A stretch of DNA of 64,000 nt, from contig OY970063.1 in NCBI GenBank assembly GCA_963705275.1, positions 2,170,001-2,234,000 of the forward strand, given 5' to 3'. How positions within the stretch are numbered: position 1 is the stretch's first letter; each line of letters begins with the position of its first letter. The DNA is from Fen-1135 sp963705275 (GTDB taxonomy: Bacteria > Desulfobacterota > Syntrophia > Syntrophales > UBA2185). The notes under the pieces are model-generated. The model did not search any database. It was not told where the DNA came from and saw only the letters and a program-made list of their open reading frames with translations. Shown in pieces: positions 33,483 to 41,974 of this stretch. The position numbers and the translations under genes were made by a program.

Positions 33483-33897
33483 GGGTGTTGGTAAGGTAGA
33501 GTTTTACCCTGTCATCCTTTTGCAGTCTGTATCCTAATTCTTCAAGCAGGAAGGACATCTTCAAATGACCTACTGCATACGGCGCCATCATCAGTTCAAA
33601 GGCATAGAAGTTTTTCAGGATATGATCTCTGATAAAATTCTCTTTGCCACCCTCTCCGTATTTGGAGACAAACTCATCAACCGCGAGTTTTGCCGTCTCT
33701 GCCAGAAAGGTCAGCGTTCCCGCTGCGGGGTCTAAGACGGTAACGTTCTTATCTGCAAAGCCATCAGGTCTCTTGAACTGTTCTTTAAGAATGCTGTGCA
33801 ATGAACGGACTATATAAGACACTACAGGTTCGGGGGTGTAATACACTCCTCTCATTTCCCTTGACTTTGGGGTCATACTCGGAGAGAAAGGTTTCAT
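33427..33897 (-). pseudogene. Decayed type ISP-like restriction-methyltransferase, piece 3 (SAM motif)
   Basis: 156 residues with the AdoMet-binding motif I VLDPAAGTLTFL and the preceding RGVYYTPEPVVSYIVRS segment shared by N6-adenine methyltransferases of restriction systems. The N-terminal 12 residues and last 15 are out-of-frame additions. Motif I itself is intact, so loss of function comes from the frameshifts around it. Confidence 0.78.
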
Positions 33898-34135
33898 AGA
33901 AATGAACTATGGGGTCTTTGCCTTTACCCTCATGGAAATATTGATGCAGTATTTTGTTTATGTCCGTGACAGACAGGATTTCTGAAATATCGTCTATGAT
34001 CCATTCCATCTGTTGAGGGAGCGAACCTAAAGAAACAAACTGAAAGACATCTCTCAAAATACCTATTGTCTGCCGGAATATTGTCATAGGCGAGTTTCCT
34101 GCTAAATCCGTTCTCAGCGCGTGTTCTGGCTGCAA
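33785..34135 (-). pseudogene. Decayed type ISP-like restriction-methyltransferase, piece 2
   Basis: 116 residues; the middle part (FRQTIGILRDVFQFVSLGSLPQQMEWIIDDISEIL and GKGKDPIVHFYETFLSEYDPK) is the helical connector between nuclease and methyltransferase domains in this enzyme type. Both ends leave the homology, marking frameshifts near 34075 and 33860. Confidence 0.7.
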
Positions 34136-34610
34136 AGAGCCCGTAGGTTATGGTCTGCGCGTAGAGGTCGGAAAATTCATCCTCTGTAAGGCTGCTGATG
34201 AGGTAATCTTTGAATGCCTTGTAAAAGCCCCTGATAAATCCTTTCCCTGTTTCTTCTTCCTCCCGCAGCTCTTGTGCAACAACTTCATCTTTCAGGAAGC
34301 GCGTCCTCTTGGCAAGTTCAAGGGCAAGGTTCTTTGCGTCATAGACTTTGGGGATTGAGAAAGAAAAGAACTTCTCAAGAAGTTGTAGCAGCTCCTGTTC
34401 TTTTTCAACAGGTGGTGCGGTCTTCAGTTTGTGAAGTATGACGGGTCTTCCGATCACGACCTTATCAGTCAGCACGCCATTGCGGTAAAGCCTGAACTCA
34501 AGGAAATTGGTAAGTATCAGGTTAGGGAAGGTATGCAGGTATCTCTTAAGCTGCTCGGTGTCTTCAAAAAAAATCGGCCTTGTCAGAGATTGCAATATCT
34601 GGTACTTGCA
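33930..34610 (-). pseudogene. Decayed type ISP-like restriction-methyltransferase, piece 1 (5' truncated)
   Basis: The recognisable part runs from YQILQSLTRPIFFEDTEQLKRY to SRKLAYDNIP, including LTNFLEFRLYRNG and YAQTITYGLFAARTR, typical of the N-terminal half of type ISP/Eco57I-like restriction-methyltransferases. The first 80 or so residues of the family are missing: the homology stops beside the xseA start codon (34617). Reading upstream from there only gives antisense of xseA. The gene was therefore truncated at this junction and then broken by at least four frameshifts. Confidence 0.72.
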
Positions 34611-34616
34611 GCTAAC

Positions 34617-35969
34617 ATGAAGGAAATATTGAGCGTCACCAAGCTGAATGAAAATATCAAGCAACTCCTCGAAGCGAGTTTCGATACGCTGTGGGTGGAA
34701 GGGGAGGTATCCAACCTGCGGCGGCCTTCATCGGGCCATATATACTTCACCCTGAAGGATGAGAAGAGTCAGATCAGGGCCGTGATCTTTAGGGCTCTTC
34801 CCATGCAGAGGAGGTCTTCGTGGGCCGGTTCTGCACAGTTTGATCTTGAAGAAGGGATGAGCATCGTATGTTTCGCAAGGGTGAGTGTCTATCAGCCGCG
34901 GGGCGAATACCAACTGATCGTGGATGTGGTAGAGCCGAAGGGCCTCGGCGCCCTTCAGAAGGCCTTTGAACAGCTCAAGGCCCGCCTGCTGGCGGAGGGC
35001 CTTTTTGATCCTGCCCGCAAGAAACCCATCCCGTTTCTCCCCCGCAGGATCGGGGTGATCACTTCTCCCACGGGGGCGGTTATCAGGGATATTTTGCATA
35101 TCACAAGAAGGCGTTTTCCCTCCATGGACATACTTATCGCGCCGGTGCGCGTGCAAGGTATAGAGGCGGCTCCGGAAATCATCGGGGCCATCGCCGCCAT
35201 GCAGGCCGTGGGAAATATCGACGTGATTATCATAGCGAGGGGAGGCGGATCGCTGGAGGACCTTGCGCCTTTCAACGATGAAAGGGTGGCAAGGGCGATT
35301 TATCATTCTTCGATTCCTATAATCTCCGCGGTCGGGCATGAGATTGATTTTACGATAGCGGATTTCGTGGCCGACCTCAGAGCCCCGACCCCTTCCGCGG
35401 CGGCGGAACTCGTTGTCCCTGTGAGAAGGGAGCTCGTGGCCTCAATCGGGACGCTGCAGGGAAGGGTGATCAACCATGAGCGGCGCCTGATGGCAGAGGT
35501 TTGTGAACGGGTGGCCCTGCTGCGCGAGAGACTCAAAGACCCCAAAAGAAGGATCAATGACCTGCGCATGTTCGTCGACGACCGCATGGAGCGACTCAGA
35601 AAGGGTCTTGACCACAAGCGTGCCGGGGAGAGGCCTAAACTGCACAATCTTGAACTACGCCTGGGCCACGCAAGTCCCTTTCTGAAGATCCGGGATCATC
35701 GCTTTATTCTTGAAAATCTGAGAAAGAGTGTGATAGCCGAATGGCATGATATGGTGGAGCGCCTCAAGCAGCAGGTGGGAACAAGCCTCGCTATGCTGGA
35801 CACCTTAAGCCCTCTCGCCGTCCTGAGGAGGGGCTACGGTATAGTGAAGAAACTTCCTGAATGTTTCATCGTGAAGGAAGCGGCGTCGATCACGGTGGGG
35901 AGCACTGTGGACGTCAAGGTTTCGTCGGGCAGTTTTCAGGCGAAAGTGACTGATGTCAAAGAGGAGTAG
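34617..35969 (+). CDS. xseA: Exodeoxyribonuclease VII large subunit
   Basis: This 450-residue protein has the N-terminal OB-fold (LWVEGEVSNLRRPSSGHIYFTLKDEKSQ) and the catalytic core with the motifs GVITSPTGAVIRDI, ARGGGSLEDLAPFNDE and SAVGHEIDFTIADFVADLRAPTPSAAAE. A coiled coil spans about 290-380. With XseB it degrades single-stranded DNA in both directions to oligonucleotides. The start at 34617 is chosen because family homology begins there; an open stretch upstream is antisense to the decayed restriction gene. No good ribosome-binding site precedes it, and its native promoter region appears to have been replaced. It is followed by xseB with a 4-bp gap. Confidence 0.95.
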   Translation: MKEILSVTKLNENIKQLLEASFDTLWVEGEVSNLRRPSSGHIYFTLKDEKSQIRAVIFRALPMQRRSSWAGSAQFDLEEGMSIVCFARVSVYQPRGEYQLIVDVVEPKGLGALQKAFEQLKARLLAEGLFDPARKKPIPFLPRRIGVITSPTGAVIRDILHITRRRFPSMDILIAPVRVQGIEAAPEIIGAIAAMQAVGNIDVIIIARGGGSLEDLAPFNDERVARAIYHSSIPIISAVGHEIDFTIADFVADLRAPTPSAAAELVVPVRRELVASIGTLQGRVINHERRLMAEVCERVALLRERLKDPKRRINDLRMFVDDRMERLRKGLDHKRAGERPKLHNLELRLGHASPFLKIRDHRFILENLRKSVIAEWHDMVERLKQQVGTSLAMLDTLSPLAVLRRGYGIVKKLPECFIVKEAASITVGSTVDVKVSSGSFQAKVTDVKEE

Positions 35970-35973
35970 GAAT

Positions 35974-36213
35974 ATGGCAAAGGAAAAGTTCGAAGAAGCT
36001 CTAGAGCGACTGGAAGACATAGTAAAAAAAATGGAGGCAGGGGACATGACGCTCGAAGAATCCCTCAAGGCTTTTGAAGAGGGAATAAAGCTTGCCCGCC
36101 TGTGTTCACGGAGGCTCGATGAGGCGGAACGGCGGGTTGAGATATTGCTTAAGCAGGAGGAAGCGTTGATCACGAGGCCGTTTAAGGTGGAAGAGAATGA
36201 GTCCGAATCTTGA
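35974..36213 (+). CDS. xseB: Exodeoxyribonuclease VII small subunit
   Basis: This 79-residue all-helical protein shows the family signature KFEEALERLEDIVKKMEAGDMTLEESLKAFEEGIKLAR (two helices). Several XseB chains wrap each XseA coiled coil to form active exonuclease VII. The ATG at 35974 is preferred because GAGGAG lies 7-8 nt upstream; an in-frame ATG at 35953 lies within xseA. It overlaps ispA by 17 bp, so the three genes are translationally linked. Confidence 0.95.
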   Translation: MAKEKFEEALERLEDIVKKMEAGDMTLEESLKAFEEGIKLARLCSRRLDEAERRVEILLKQEEALITRPFKVEENESES

Positions 36214-37105
36214 TGTGCCACTGGGCACATATCTGGATACCAGAAAGAAGATAATCGATGAAGCCCTTCTCCGGTACATGCCCGGAGAGGACAACTATCC
36301 GACTGTAATCTTCAAAGCCATCCGGTACAGCCTGTTTGCGGGCGGGAAAAGGATCAGGCCCATCTTATGTCTGGCCTCGGCGGAGGCGGTTGGCGGCGAC
36401 GCCGAATCGATTCTTCCTGTGGCCTGTGCTTTAGAGCTTATCCATACATATTCTCTTATCCATGACGACCTTCCCGCCATGGATGACGATGACTACAGGA
36501 GGGGAAGGCTTACGAGCCACAAGGTCTTCGGCGAAAACATGGCGATCCTTGCCGGTGACGCGCTCCTGACGGAGGCGTTTCATCTGATGTCCGACAGGAG
36601 ACTCATGGAAAAGATCCCGCCGGAGAAGCTTATTTCCGTGATCCATGACGTCGCAGGAGCGGCAGGATGCTTCGGCATGATAGGGGGGCAGGTGGTTGAT
36701 GTCCAGTCGGAGGGGGTAGCGGTTGACACCGAAACCCTGAACTTTATCCACACGCGTAAGACAGGAGCAATGATTGTTGCTGCTGTGAAAACGGGGGCGG
36801 TATTGGCAAATGCGAGTGAAATTGAGCTAAATGCCCTTGTATCGTACGGGAGACATGTAGGTCTTGCATTTCAGATAGCCGACGACATTCTTAATGTGGA
36901 CGGGGATCAAAAGTTAATGGGAAAGGGTACGGGAAGCGACACCAAACGGGGCAAGGTAACTTACCCTGCACTCGTAGGTATAGATGCATCCCGGAAGAAG
37001 GCGGGAGAGCTAGTCGAAAGTGCCCTCTTGGCGATAAAGAATTTTGATCAAAGGGCTGAGCCATTAAGGATGATTGCCGCGTATATAATAGAGAGAAAAG
37101 CGTGA
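36197..37105 (+). CDS. ispA: Farnesyl/geranyl diphosphate synthase
   Basis: This 302-residue short-chain prenyl transferase condenses IPP with DMAPP and GPP. The first Asp-rich motif is DDLPAMDDDD (residues 90-99), of the DDx4D bacterial type II FPP synthase kind. The second is FQIADDILNVDGD near 230. The substrate-binding FAGGKRIRP (47-55) and GGQVVDVQSEG are also present. It starts inside xseB and is followed 10 bp later by dxs. Chain length (FPP or GGPP) cannot be read with certainty. It supplies precursors to the second prenyl synthase at 50.9 kb. Confidence 0.94.
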   Translation: MSPNLDVPLGTYLDTRKKIIDEALLRYMPGEDNYPTVIFKAIRYSLFAGGKRIRPILCLASAEAVGGDAESILPVACALELIHTYSLIHDDLPAMDDDDYRRGRLTSHKVFGENMAILAGDALLTEAFHLMSDRRLMEKIPPEKLISVIHDVAGAAGCFGMIGGQVVDVQSEGVAVDTETLNFIHTRKTGAMIVAAVKTGAVLANASEIELNALVSYGRHVGLAFQIADDILNVDGDQKLMGKGTGSDTKRGKVTYPALVGIDASRKKAGELVESALLAIKNFDQRAEPLRMIAAYIIERKA

Positions 37106-37115
37106 AGGAAGAATA

Positions 37116-39014
37116 ATGAGTGGAGAAGATAAGAACAGCATCCTTTCTGCAGTCAATTTTCCTGAAGATATAAGGAAACTCGATCTTATCCAATTGAACA
37201 GACTTGCCGGAGAGATTCGGGAAATGGTTATCGACGTCGTCTCCAGAAACGGAGGCCATCTTGCTTCATCTCTGGGGACGGTTGAATTGACGCTCGCTAT
37301 TCACTATGTGTTTAACACACCGAGGGATAAAGTCATCTGGGATGTGGGACATCAGGCCTATGCCCATAAGATCATCACAGGCCGCAAGAACCTGTTCCAC
37401 ACCTTAAGGATGAAGGGCGGGATAAGCGGTTTCCCCAGGAGAGAGGAGAGTCTGTACGATGTCTTCAACACTGGGCACAGCAGTACGTCCATATCTGCGG
37501 CGATAGGCATGGCCGAAGCAAGGTGCCTCAACGGAGGAGACTTTAAAATCCTTGCCGTGATCGGCGACGGTTCCATATCAGCAGGGATGGCCTTTGAGGC
37601 CCTGAATTGGGCAGGGGACCGCAGCAAGAATCTAATCATCATATTAAATGACAATGAGCTGTGCATCTCACCGAATGTGGGAGCCATGTCCTCGTATCTT
37701 AACCGCATCATGACGGGCCACACTGTCACAAGATTCAGGACAGAGCTTAAGAACTTCCTGAAGTCTATTCCCTCCATAGGGGAGCAGATGGTGAAGTTTT
37801 CCAAGCAGGTGGAGGAATCACTGAAAGGTCTTGTCCTTCCCGGTGTTCTGTTCGAGGAGCTGGGGTTCACCTATGTAGGGCCCCTGGAAGGGCATCGCCT
37901 TGATAATCTCATCAAAAACTTGAAAAATGTAAGAGCCTTGGAGGGTCCCGTCCTGGTGCACGTCATTACAAGAAAGGGGCAGGGCTATAAATTCGCCGAA
38001 GATAATCCGGCAAAATTTCATGGTATTGCCCCATTTAAGATTGATACGGGCGAGCCCGTTGATGAAGGCGCACCGCCGTTATCTTACACAAAGATGTTTG
38101 GCAGGACGATTATAAAACTGGCCCGCGACAATCCCAGGATCGTTGCCGTGACAGCCGCCATGAGTGAAGGCACGGGCCTCGATGAGTTTGCCGGGAAATA
38201 TCCCGGACGTTTTTATGATGTAGGCATGGCCGAGCAACACGGCGTGACCTTTGCCGCAGGTCTCGCCACGGAAGGCCTGATTCCGGTAGTGGCGATATAT
38301 TCCACATTCCTGCAAAGGGCCTATGATCAGATTCTCCACGATGTATGTCTCCAGAAGCTCCCGGTGGTGCTCGCCCTTGACCGGGGAGGTTTCGTGGGAG
38401 CCGACGGACCGACTCACCACGGACTCTTTGATTTTTCCTATCTCCGTTCGATTCCTAATATGATCGTGATGGCGCCGAAGGACGAAAACGAACTCCAGCA
38501 TATGCTTAAGACCGCGGTTGAGTGTGGAGGGCCTGTTTCAATAAGATATCCACGCGGCAGAGGAGCCGGTGTCTCCATTGATGATATTCCCATATCTCTT
38601 GCAGTTGGAAAAAGCGAGATTGCCTATGACGCCGAAAACGCGAATCTTGCCATCGTGGCTATTGGCTCCACTGTTTATCCCGCTATTGCCGCCGCCGCGA
38701 AACTGAAGGCGGAAGGAATCAATGCGAGGGTGATCAATGCCCGTTTCGTCAAGCCCCTTGATGAAGGGCTGCTTTGTGATACAGCCAAGTCCATAAAGAG
38801 GATAATCACCGTCGAAGAAAATGTCCTCATGGGCGGGTTCGGAAGCTCCGTGCTGGAATTGTTTGAAGAAAAGGGTATCCATGATGTCATCATAAAGAGG
38901 CTCGGCATCAAGGATAAGTTCGTCGAACAGGCCACTCAGAAGGAATTAAGAAGGATGTACGGCATTGACGACGAAGGCATCATCGCAGCGGCCAGGTCTG
39001 TGATGGAGCAGTGA
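37116..39014 (+). CDS. dxs: 1-deoxy-D-xylulose-5-phosphate synthase
   Basis: This 632-residue thiamine-diphosphate enzyme makes DXP from pyruvate and glyceraldehyde 3-phosphate, the entry step of the MEP isoprenoid pathway. Seen motifs: ASSLGTVELTLAIHYVF, DVGHQAYAHKI, the ThDP-binding GDGSISAGMAFEALN...NDNEL and the catalytic-Glu region FYDVGMAEQHGVTFAAGLA. The C-terminal transketolase domain is complete. Length agrees with the family (about 620-640). It lies directly after ispA. A 175-bp repeat-bearing spacer separates it from tlyA. Confidence 0.97.
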   Translation: MSGEDKNSILSAVNFPEDIRKLDLIQLNRLAGEIREMVIDVVSRNGGHLASSLGTVELTLAIHYVFNTPRDKVIWDVGHQAYAHKIITGRKNLFHTLRMKGGISGFPRREESLYDVFNTGHSSTSISAAIGMAEARCLNGGDFKILAVIGDGSISAGMAFEALNWAGDRSKNLIIILNDNELCISPNVGAMSSYLNRIMTGHTVTRFRTELKNFLKSIPSIGEQMVKFSKQVEESLKGLVLPGVLFEELGFTYVGPLEGHRLDNLIKNLKNVRALEGPVLVHVITRKGQGYKFAEDNPAKFHGIAPFKIDTGEPVDEGAPPLSYTKMFGRTIIKLARDNPRIVAVTAAMSEGTGLDEFAGKYPGRFYDVGMAEQHGVTFAAGLATEGLIPVVAIYSTFLQRAYDQILHDVCLQKLPVVLALDRGGFVGADGPTHHGLFDFSYLRSIPNMIVMAPKDENELQHMLKTAVECGGPVSIRYPRGRGAGVSIDDIPISLAVGKSEIAYDAENANLAIVAIGSTVYPAIAAAAKLKAEGINARVINARFVKPLDEGLLCDTAKSIKRIITVEENVLMGGFGSSVLELFEEKGIHDVIIKRLGIKDKFVEQATQKELRRMYGIDDEGIIAAARSVMEQ

Positions 39015-39077
39015 TCTCCTGATCTCATGAGAAGTGGAATCCAGATCGCCATAGACAACGCTGCTATTATCTTCTTC

Positions 39078-39182
39078 AGGATTCAAGGAGCCAAGGGGGC
39101 AAGGATTCAAGTGAAATGCTTATCAAACCATTGGAAAGCAAACACTCGAACCCTTGAATCCTTGTAATCCTCGAATCCTTCG
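39078..39182. repeat. Inverted-repeat element of aaggattcaag units
   Basis: Two direct copies of (c)aaggattcaag (39078-39088 partly, 39100-39111) face two inverted copies (cttgaatccttg 39153-39164 and cgaatccttcg 39172-39182). The 39100-39111 and 39153-39164 arms are a perfect 12-bp inverted pair. It fills the dxs-tlyA spacer and runs to just before the tlyA start. Confidence 0.6.
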
Positions 39183-39189
39183 CAGTCAA

Positions 39190-39942
39190 ATGAAAGACAA
39201 AGCTAAAACCAAGAAAATGAGACTGGACCTCTTGCTGGTTGACAGAGGTATCAGCCAGACCCGCGAGAGAGCCAGGGCGCTTATTATGTCAGGCACCGTG
39301 CTTGTGGGAGAGGCCAAGATGGACAAGGCGGGCAGCCTCGTTTCCCCCGATACAGAAATCAGGATAGAAGGGGAAGATAATCCATACGTCAGCAGGGGAG
39401 GATTGAAATTAAAAGGCGCCCTTACGGCGTTCGATATCAATGTGAGAGACCTCGTTGCCCTTGACGTTGGTGCTTCCACCGGTGGATTTACTGACTGCCT
39501 TCTTCAGGAAGGGGCGCGAAAGGTCTATGCCATTGATGTTGGCTATGGCCAGTTGGCGTGGAAGCTGAGGACAGATGAACGGGTAGTCAACCTCGAAAGG
39601 ACAAACATAAGATATTTCGAAGGTTCGGAAATAAAGGACGGCATTGATTTGGCCACGATAGATGCCTCTTTTATTTCGCTCAGACTTGTAATCCCTGCCG
39701 TGCTCAGGCTGGTGAAGAAGAGTGAAGCAATCATGCTTGCCCTTATTAAGCCTCAGTTTGAGGCAGGGCGCGATGAGGTTGAAAAGCATGGCGTCATCCG
39801 AAACCCCGAGATCCATAACAGAGTAATAGAGGGAATAAAGGAGTTCTCGGCAGAATTGGGGCTTTCCGTTATGGGCGTCTGCGAATCCCCCCTCATAGGG
39901 CCCAGGGGCAACAAGGAGTTTTTTATTTATCTGAAAACGTAA
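39190..39942 (+). CDS. tlyA: TlyA family rRNA 2'-O-methyltransferase / hemolysin-like
   Basis: This 250-residue protein has an N-terminal S4 RNA-binding domain (RLDLLLVDRGISQTRERARALIMSG) and a FtsJ-type methyltransferase domain (LDVGASTGGFTDCLLQEGARKVYAIDVGYGQLAWKL). TlyA methylates ribose in ribosomal RNA; in some species it also affects cell lysis phenotypes. The start at 39190 is preferred on homology, but no clear ribosome-binding site is seen, and an alternative ATG at 39217 is possible. The neighbours (dxs, ispH) are the usual tlyA surroundings in many bacteria. Confidence 0.93.
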   Translation: MKDKAKTKKMRLDLLLVDRGISQTRERARALIMSGTVLVGEAKMDKAGSLVSPDTEIRIEGEDNPYVSRGGLKLKGALTAFDINVRDLVALDVGASTGGFTDCLLQEGARKVYAIDVGYGQLAWKLRTDERVVNLERTNIRYFEGSEIKDGIDLATIDASFISLRLVIPAVLRLVKKSEAIMLALIKPQFEAGRDEVEKHGVIRNPEIHNRVIEGIKEFSAELGLSVMGVCESPLIGPRGNKEFFIYLKT

Positions 39943-39980
39943 GAGAGTCATTATTGCTCCGGCAATTAAACACGCCAATT

Positions 39981-40035
39981 GTCATGCCGGACTTGATAAG
40001 CCTGCCCCGTACTTGATACGGGGGCATCCAGTATC
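39981..40035. repeat. REP-like element (gtcatgccggacttgat type)
   Basis: The sequence gtcatgccggacttgat followed by ccccgta-cttga-tacgggg (40005-40023, 7-bp perfect stem) and catccagt matches the widespread GTCATGCCGGACTTGAT...CATCCAG interspersed repeat. It lies between tlyA and ispH. Confidence 0.6.
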
Positions 40036-40206
40036 TCAGATAGATTCCCGATCCCCGATCAGGTCGAGGACAAGCCCCTCGGGAATGACGGAATTGATAT
40101 AATTAATTGCCGAAGTAATTGCGAGAGACATCTGAATATTTTCTCCGGAAGTGCTCAAGTCTTTTTTCGAGCGTGGTGTCAATAAAGTAAAGGTATTGCA
40201 ACATAT

Positions 40207-41958
40207 ATGGGCGTTAAACTGGCCAAGACAGCGGGATTTTGCATGGGCGTAAGAAGGGCCGTGGACATGGTTCTTGATATTGCCCAGCGCAAAAGAAAAG
40301 AATATATCTATACGTACGGTCCGCTGATTCACAATCCCCAGACCGTTGAACTTTTGAGGACAAGGGGAATTGTTCCGGTAAGTGATATTGCTGATATTGA
40401 TGAATCCGCCAGGGGAGCCACGATAATAATCAGGGCCCACGGCATATCCCCGGAGGAGAGAAGCAAGATCAGCGAGAAAGGAATCAAGATAGTCGATGCT
40501 ACCTGCCCTAAAGTGGCTCATGTGCAGGCTATTATCAAAAAGCACGCATCATCGGACTATGCGGTTCTAATCATCGGTGATAGGGAACACCCGGAGGTTA
40601 ATGGTCTTCTGGGTTATGCCTATGGCAAGGGCTTTGTTATCGGCACCGCGGCAGAGGTTGATGACCTCCCGTCGCTTGATAGGGTGTGCGTAGTTGCTCA
40701 GACTACGCAGAGTACTGACGAGTTCATCGACGTCGTGGAGAGGATCAAAACAAGGTTTCCTGACGCTGTTATCTTCGATACTATATGTGGTTCTACGGAA
40801 AAGAGGCAGTCGGAGGTTAAGGCACTGGCTGCAGAAATGGATGCCGTAATTATCGTCGGCGGCAAGAACAGCGCAAATACAAAAAGGCTGGTCAGGATTT
40901 CACAGCTTGAGCGCAAGCCGACGTTTCACATCGAGACTGCGGATGAACTAGAGGACCTTCTGTCAGGCCAGTACGAGAAGATCGGCATTTCCGCCGGCGC
41001 ATCGACGCCTAACTGGATCATTAACCGCGTCTTTGACGCTGTTACAAGTCATCAGGATGAGAAACAGAAGCGGGTAAAGAGGCTGTTCACCCTCTGGGTA
41101 TTCGCAGTTAAGACAGAGATATATTCTGCTATTGGAGCAGGATGTCTGTCTTTCTCAAGCATGCTCTTGCAGCGCCTCCCTGTTAATATATTGAATATTC
41201 TGACAACGTCCCTTTACGTATATGCCATGCATACACTCAACCGGCTTATCAACAGAAAAACGAGCACCATCATCGGATCATTCAGGGAAGAATCTTATCT
41301 CAAACATGAAGAGGTTTATGTATCGGCAGCGATAGTGTCTCTCCTTCTGGCCCTGATAATTTCTTTCATTGCAGGCTTCAATGCCTTCATATCGCTTTTC
41401 GTAATTTCCATTTTTGGCGCGCTTTATAATGCGACAATACTGCCGGGTAACCTGCGATTCAAGAGTCTTAAGGATCTGCCGGGTTCAAAGAACATATTCA
41501 TGGCCATGGCCTGGGCGACGGTTGCGGCAGTGTTGCCGCAGTTCGAAATTAGTATCTCTGTTACCGCCGGTATGGTTGTGGCTTTCCTCTTTACTTTCGG
41601 CATTGTCTTCGTCCGCTCTGCCATATCTGATATCCTGGATATCCAGAGCGATAGGCTCATCGGTCGGGAGACGATACCTGTTCTGATAGGCAAGAAACGC
41701 ACTCAGATTCTGTTGCAGGTAATACTCGTCTTGCTGATTGTTTTGCTCAGTGTATCCCACATCTTAGGGTGGACTCCCTCGCTGAGTTTTGCCCTCTTGG
41801 TGTGCATATTTTTTATGTGGATTTATTTCAGGCTTTATGTTAGAAGGGCGGCATTTTCCGGCGTCGTCCAGGAGGGTATTCTCGAAACCAGTTATATCAT
41901 AGCTGGCATAAGTTCCCTGGCCTGGCTTTGCGTGGCAAGGTATTCTGGCTGGTTATAA
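40207..41958 (+). CDS. ispH: IspH (HMBPP reductase) fused to a UbiA-type prenyltransferase
   Basis: Residues 1-282 form a complete IspH, with the three iron-sulfur-ligating cysteines Cys12 (AGFCMGVRRA), Cys100 (VDATCPKV) and Cys194 (FDTICGSTEKRQ). IspH reduces HMBPP to IPP and DMAPP, the last MEP-pathway step. Residues 290-583 form a membrane part with about 8 helices. It carries the second Asp-rich UbiA motif (DILDIQSDRLIGRETIPVL, 475-493) but a weak first motif (TLNRLINRK, no clear NxxxD). UbiA enzymes attach prenyl chains to aromatic acceptors. No stop or start lies between the halves, so this is one polypeptide. It follows xseAB-ispA-dxs-tlyA. The start lacks a strong ribosome-binding site. 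Confidence 0.9.
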   Translation: MGVKLAKTAGFCMGVRRAVDMVLDIAQRKRKEYIYTYGPLIHNPQTVELLRTRGIVPVSDIADIDESARGATIIIRAHGISPEERSKISEKGIKIVDATCPKVAHVQAIIKKHASSDYAVLIIGDREHPEVNGLLGYAYGKGFVIGTAAEVDDLPSLDRVCVVAQTTQSTDEFIDVVERIKTRFPDAVIFDTICGSTEKRQSEVKALAAEMDAVIIVGGKNSANTKRLVRISQLERKPTFHIETADELEDLLSGQYEKIGISAGASTPNWIINRVFDAVTSHQDEKQKRVKRLFTLWVFAVKTEIYSAIGAGCLSFSSMLLQRLPVNILNILTTSLYVYAMHTLNRLINRKTSTIIGSFREESYLKHEEVYVSAAIVSLLLALIISFIAGFNAFISLFVISIFGALYNATILPGNLRFKSLKDLPGSKNIFMAMAWATVAAVLPQFEISISVTAGMVVAFLFTFGIVFVRSAISDILDIQSDRLIGRETIPVLIGKKRTQILLQVILVLLIVLLSVSHILGWTPSLSFALLVCIFFMWIYFRLYVRRAAFSGVVQEGILETSYIIAGISSLAWLCVARYSGWL

Positions 41959-41974
41959 CACGAGGGCGACAACT

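Noticed and set aside
34728..35339. 203-codon minus-strand open frame
   Set aside because: Antisense of xseA, which has all catalytic motifs in the plus strand.
39060..39190. CRISPR-like repeats
   Set aside because: The repeat units are inverted and unevenly spaced, with no spacers of regular length and no cas genes nearby.
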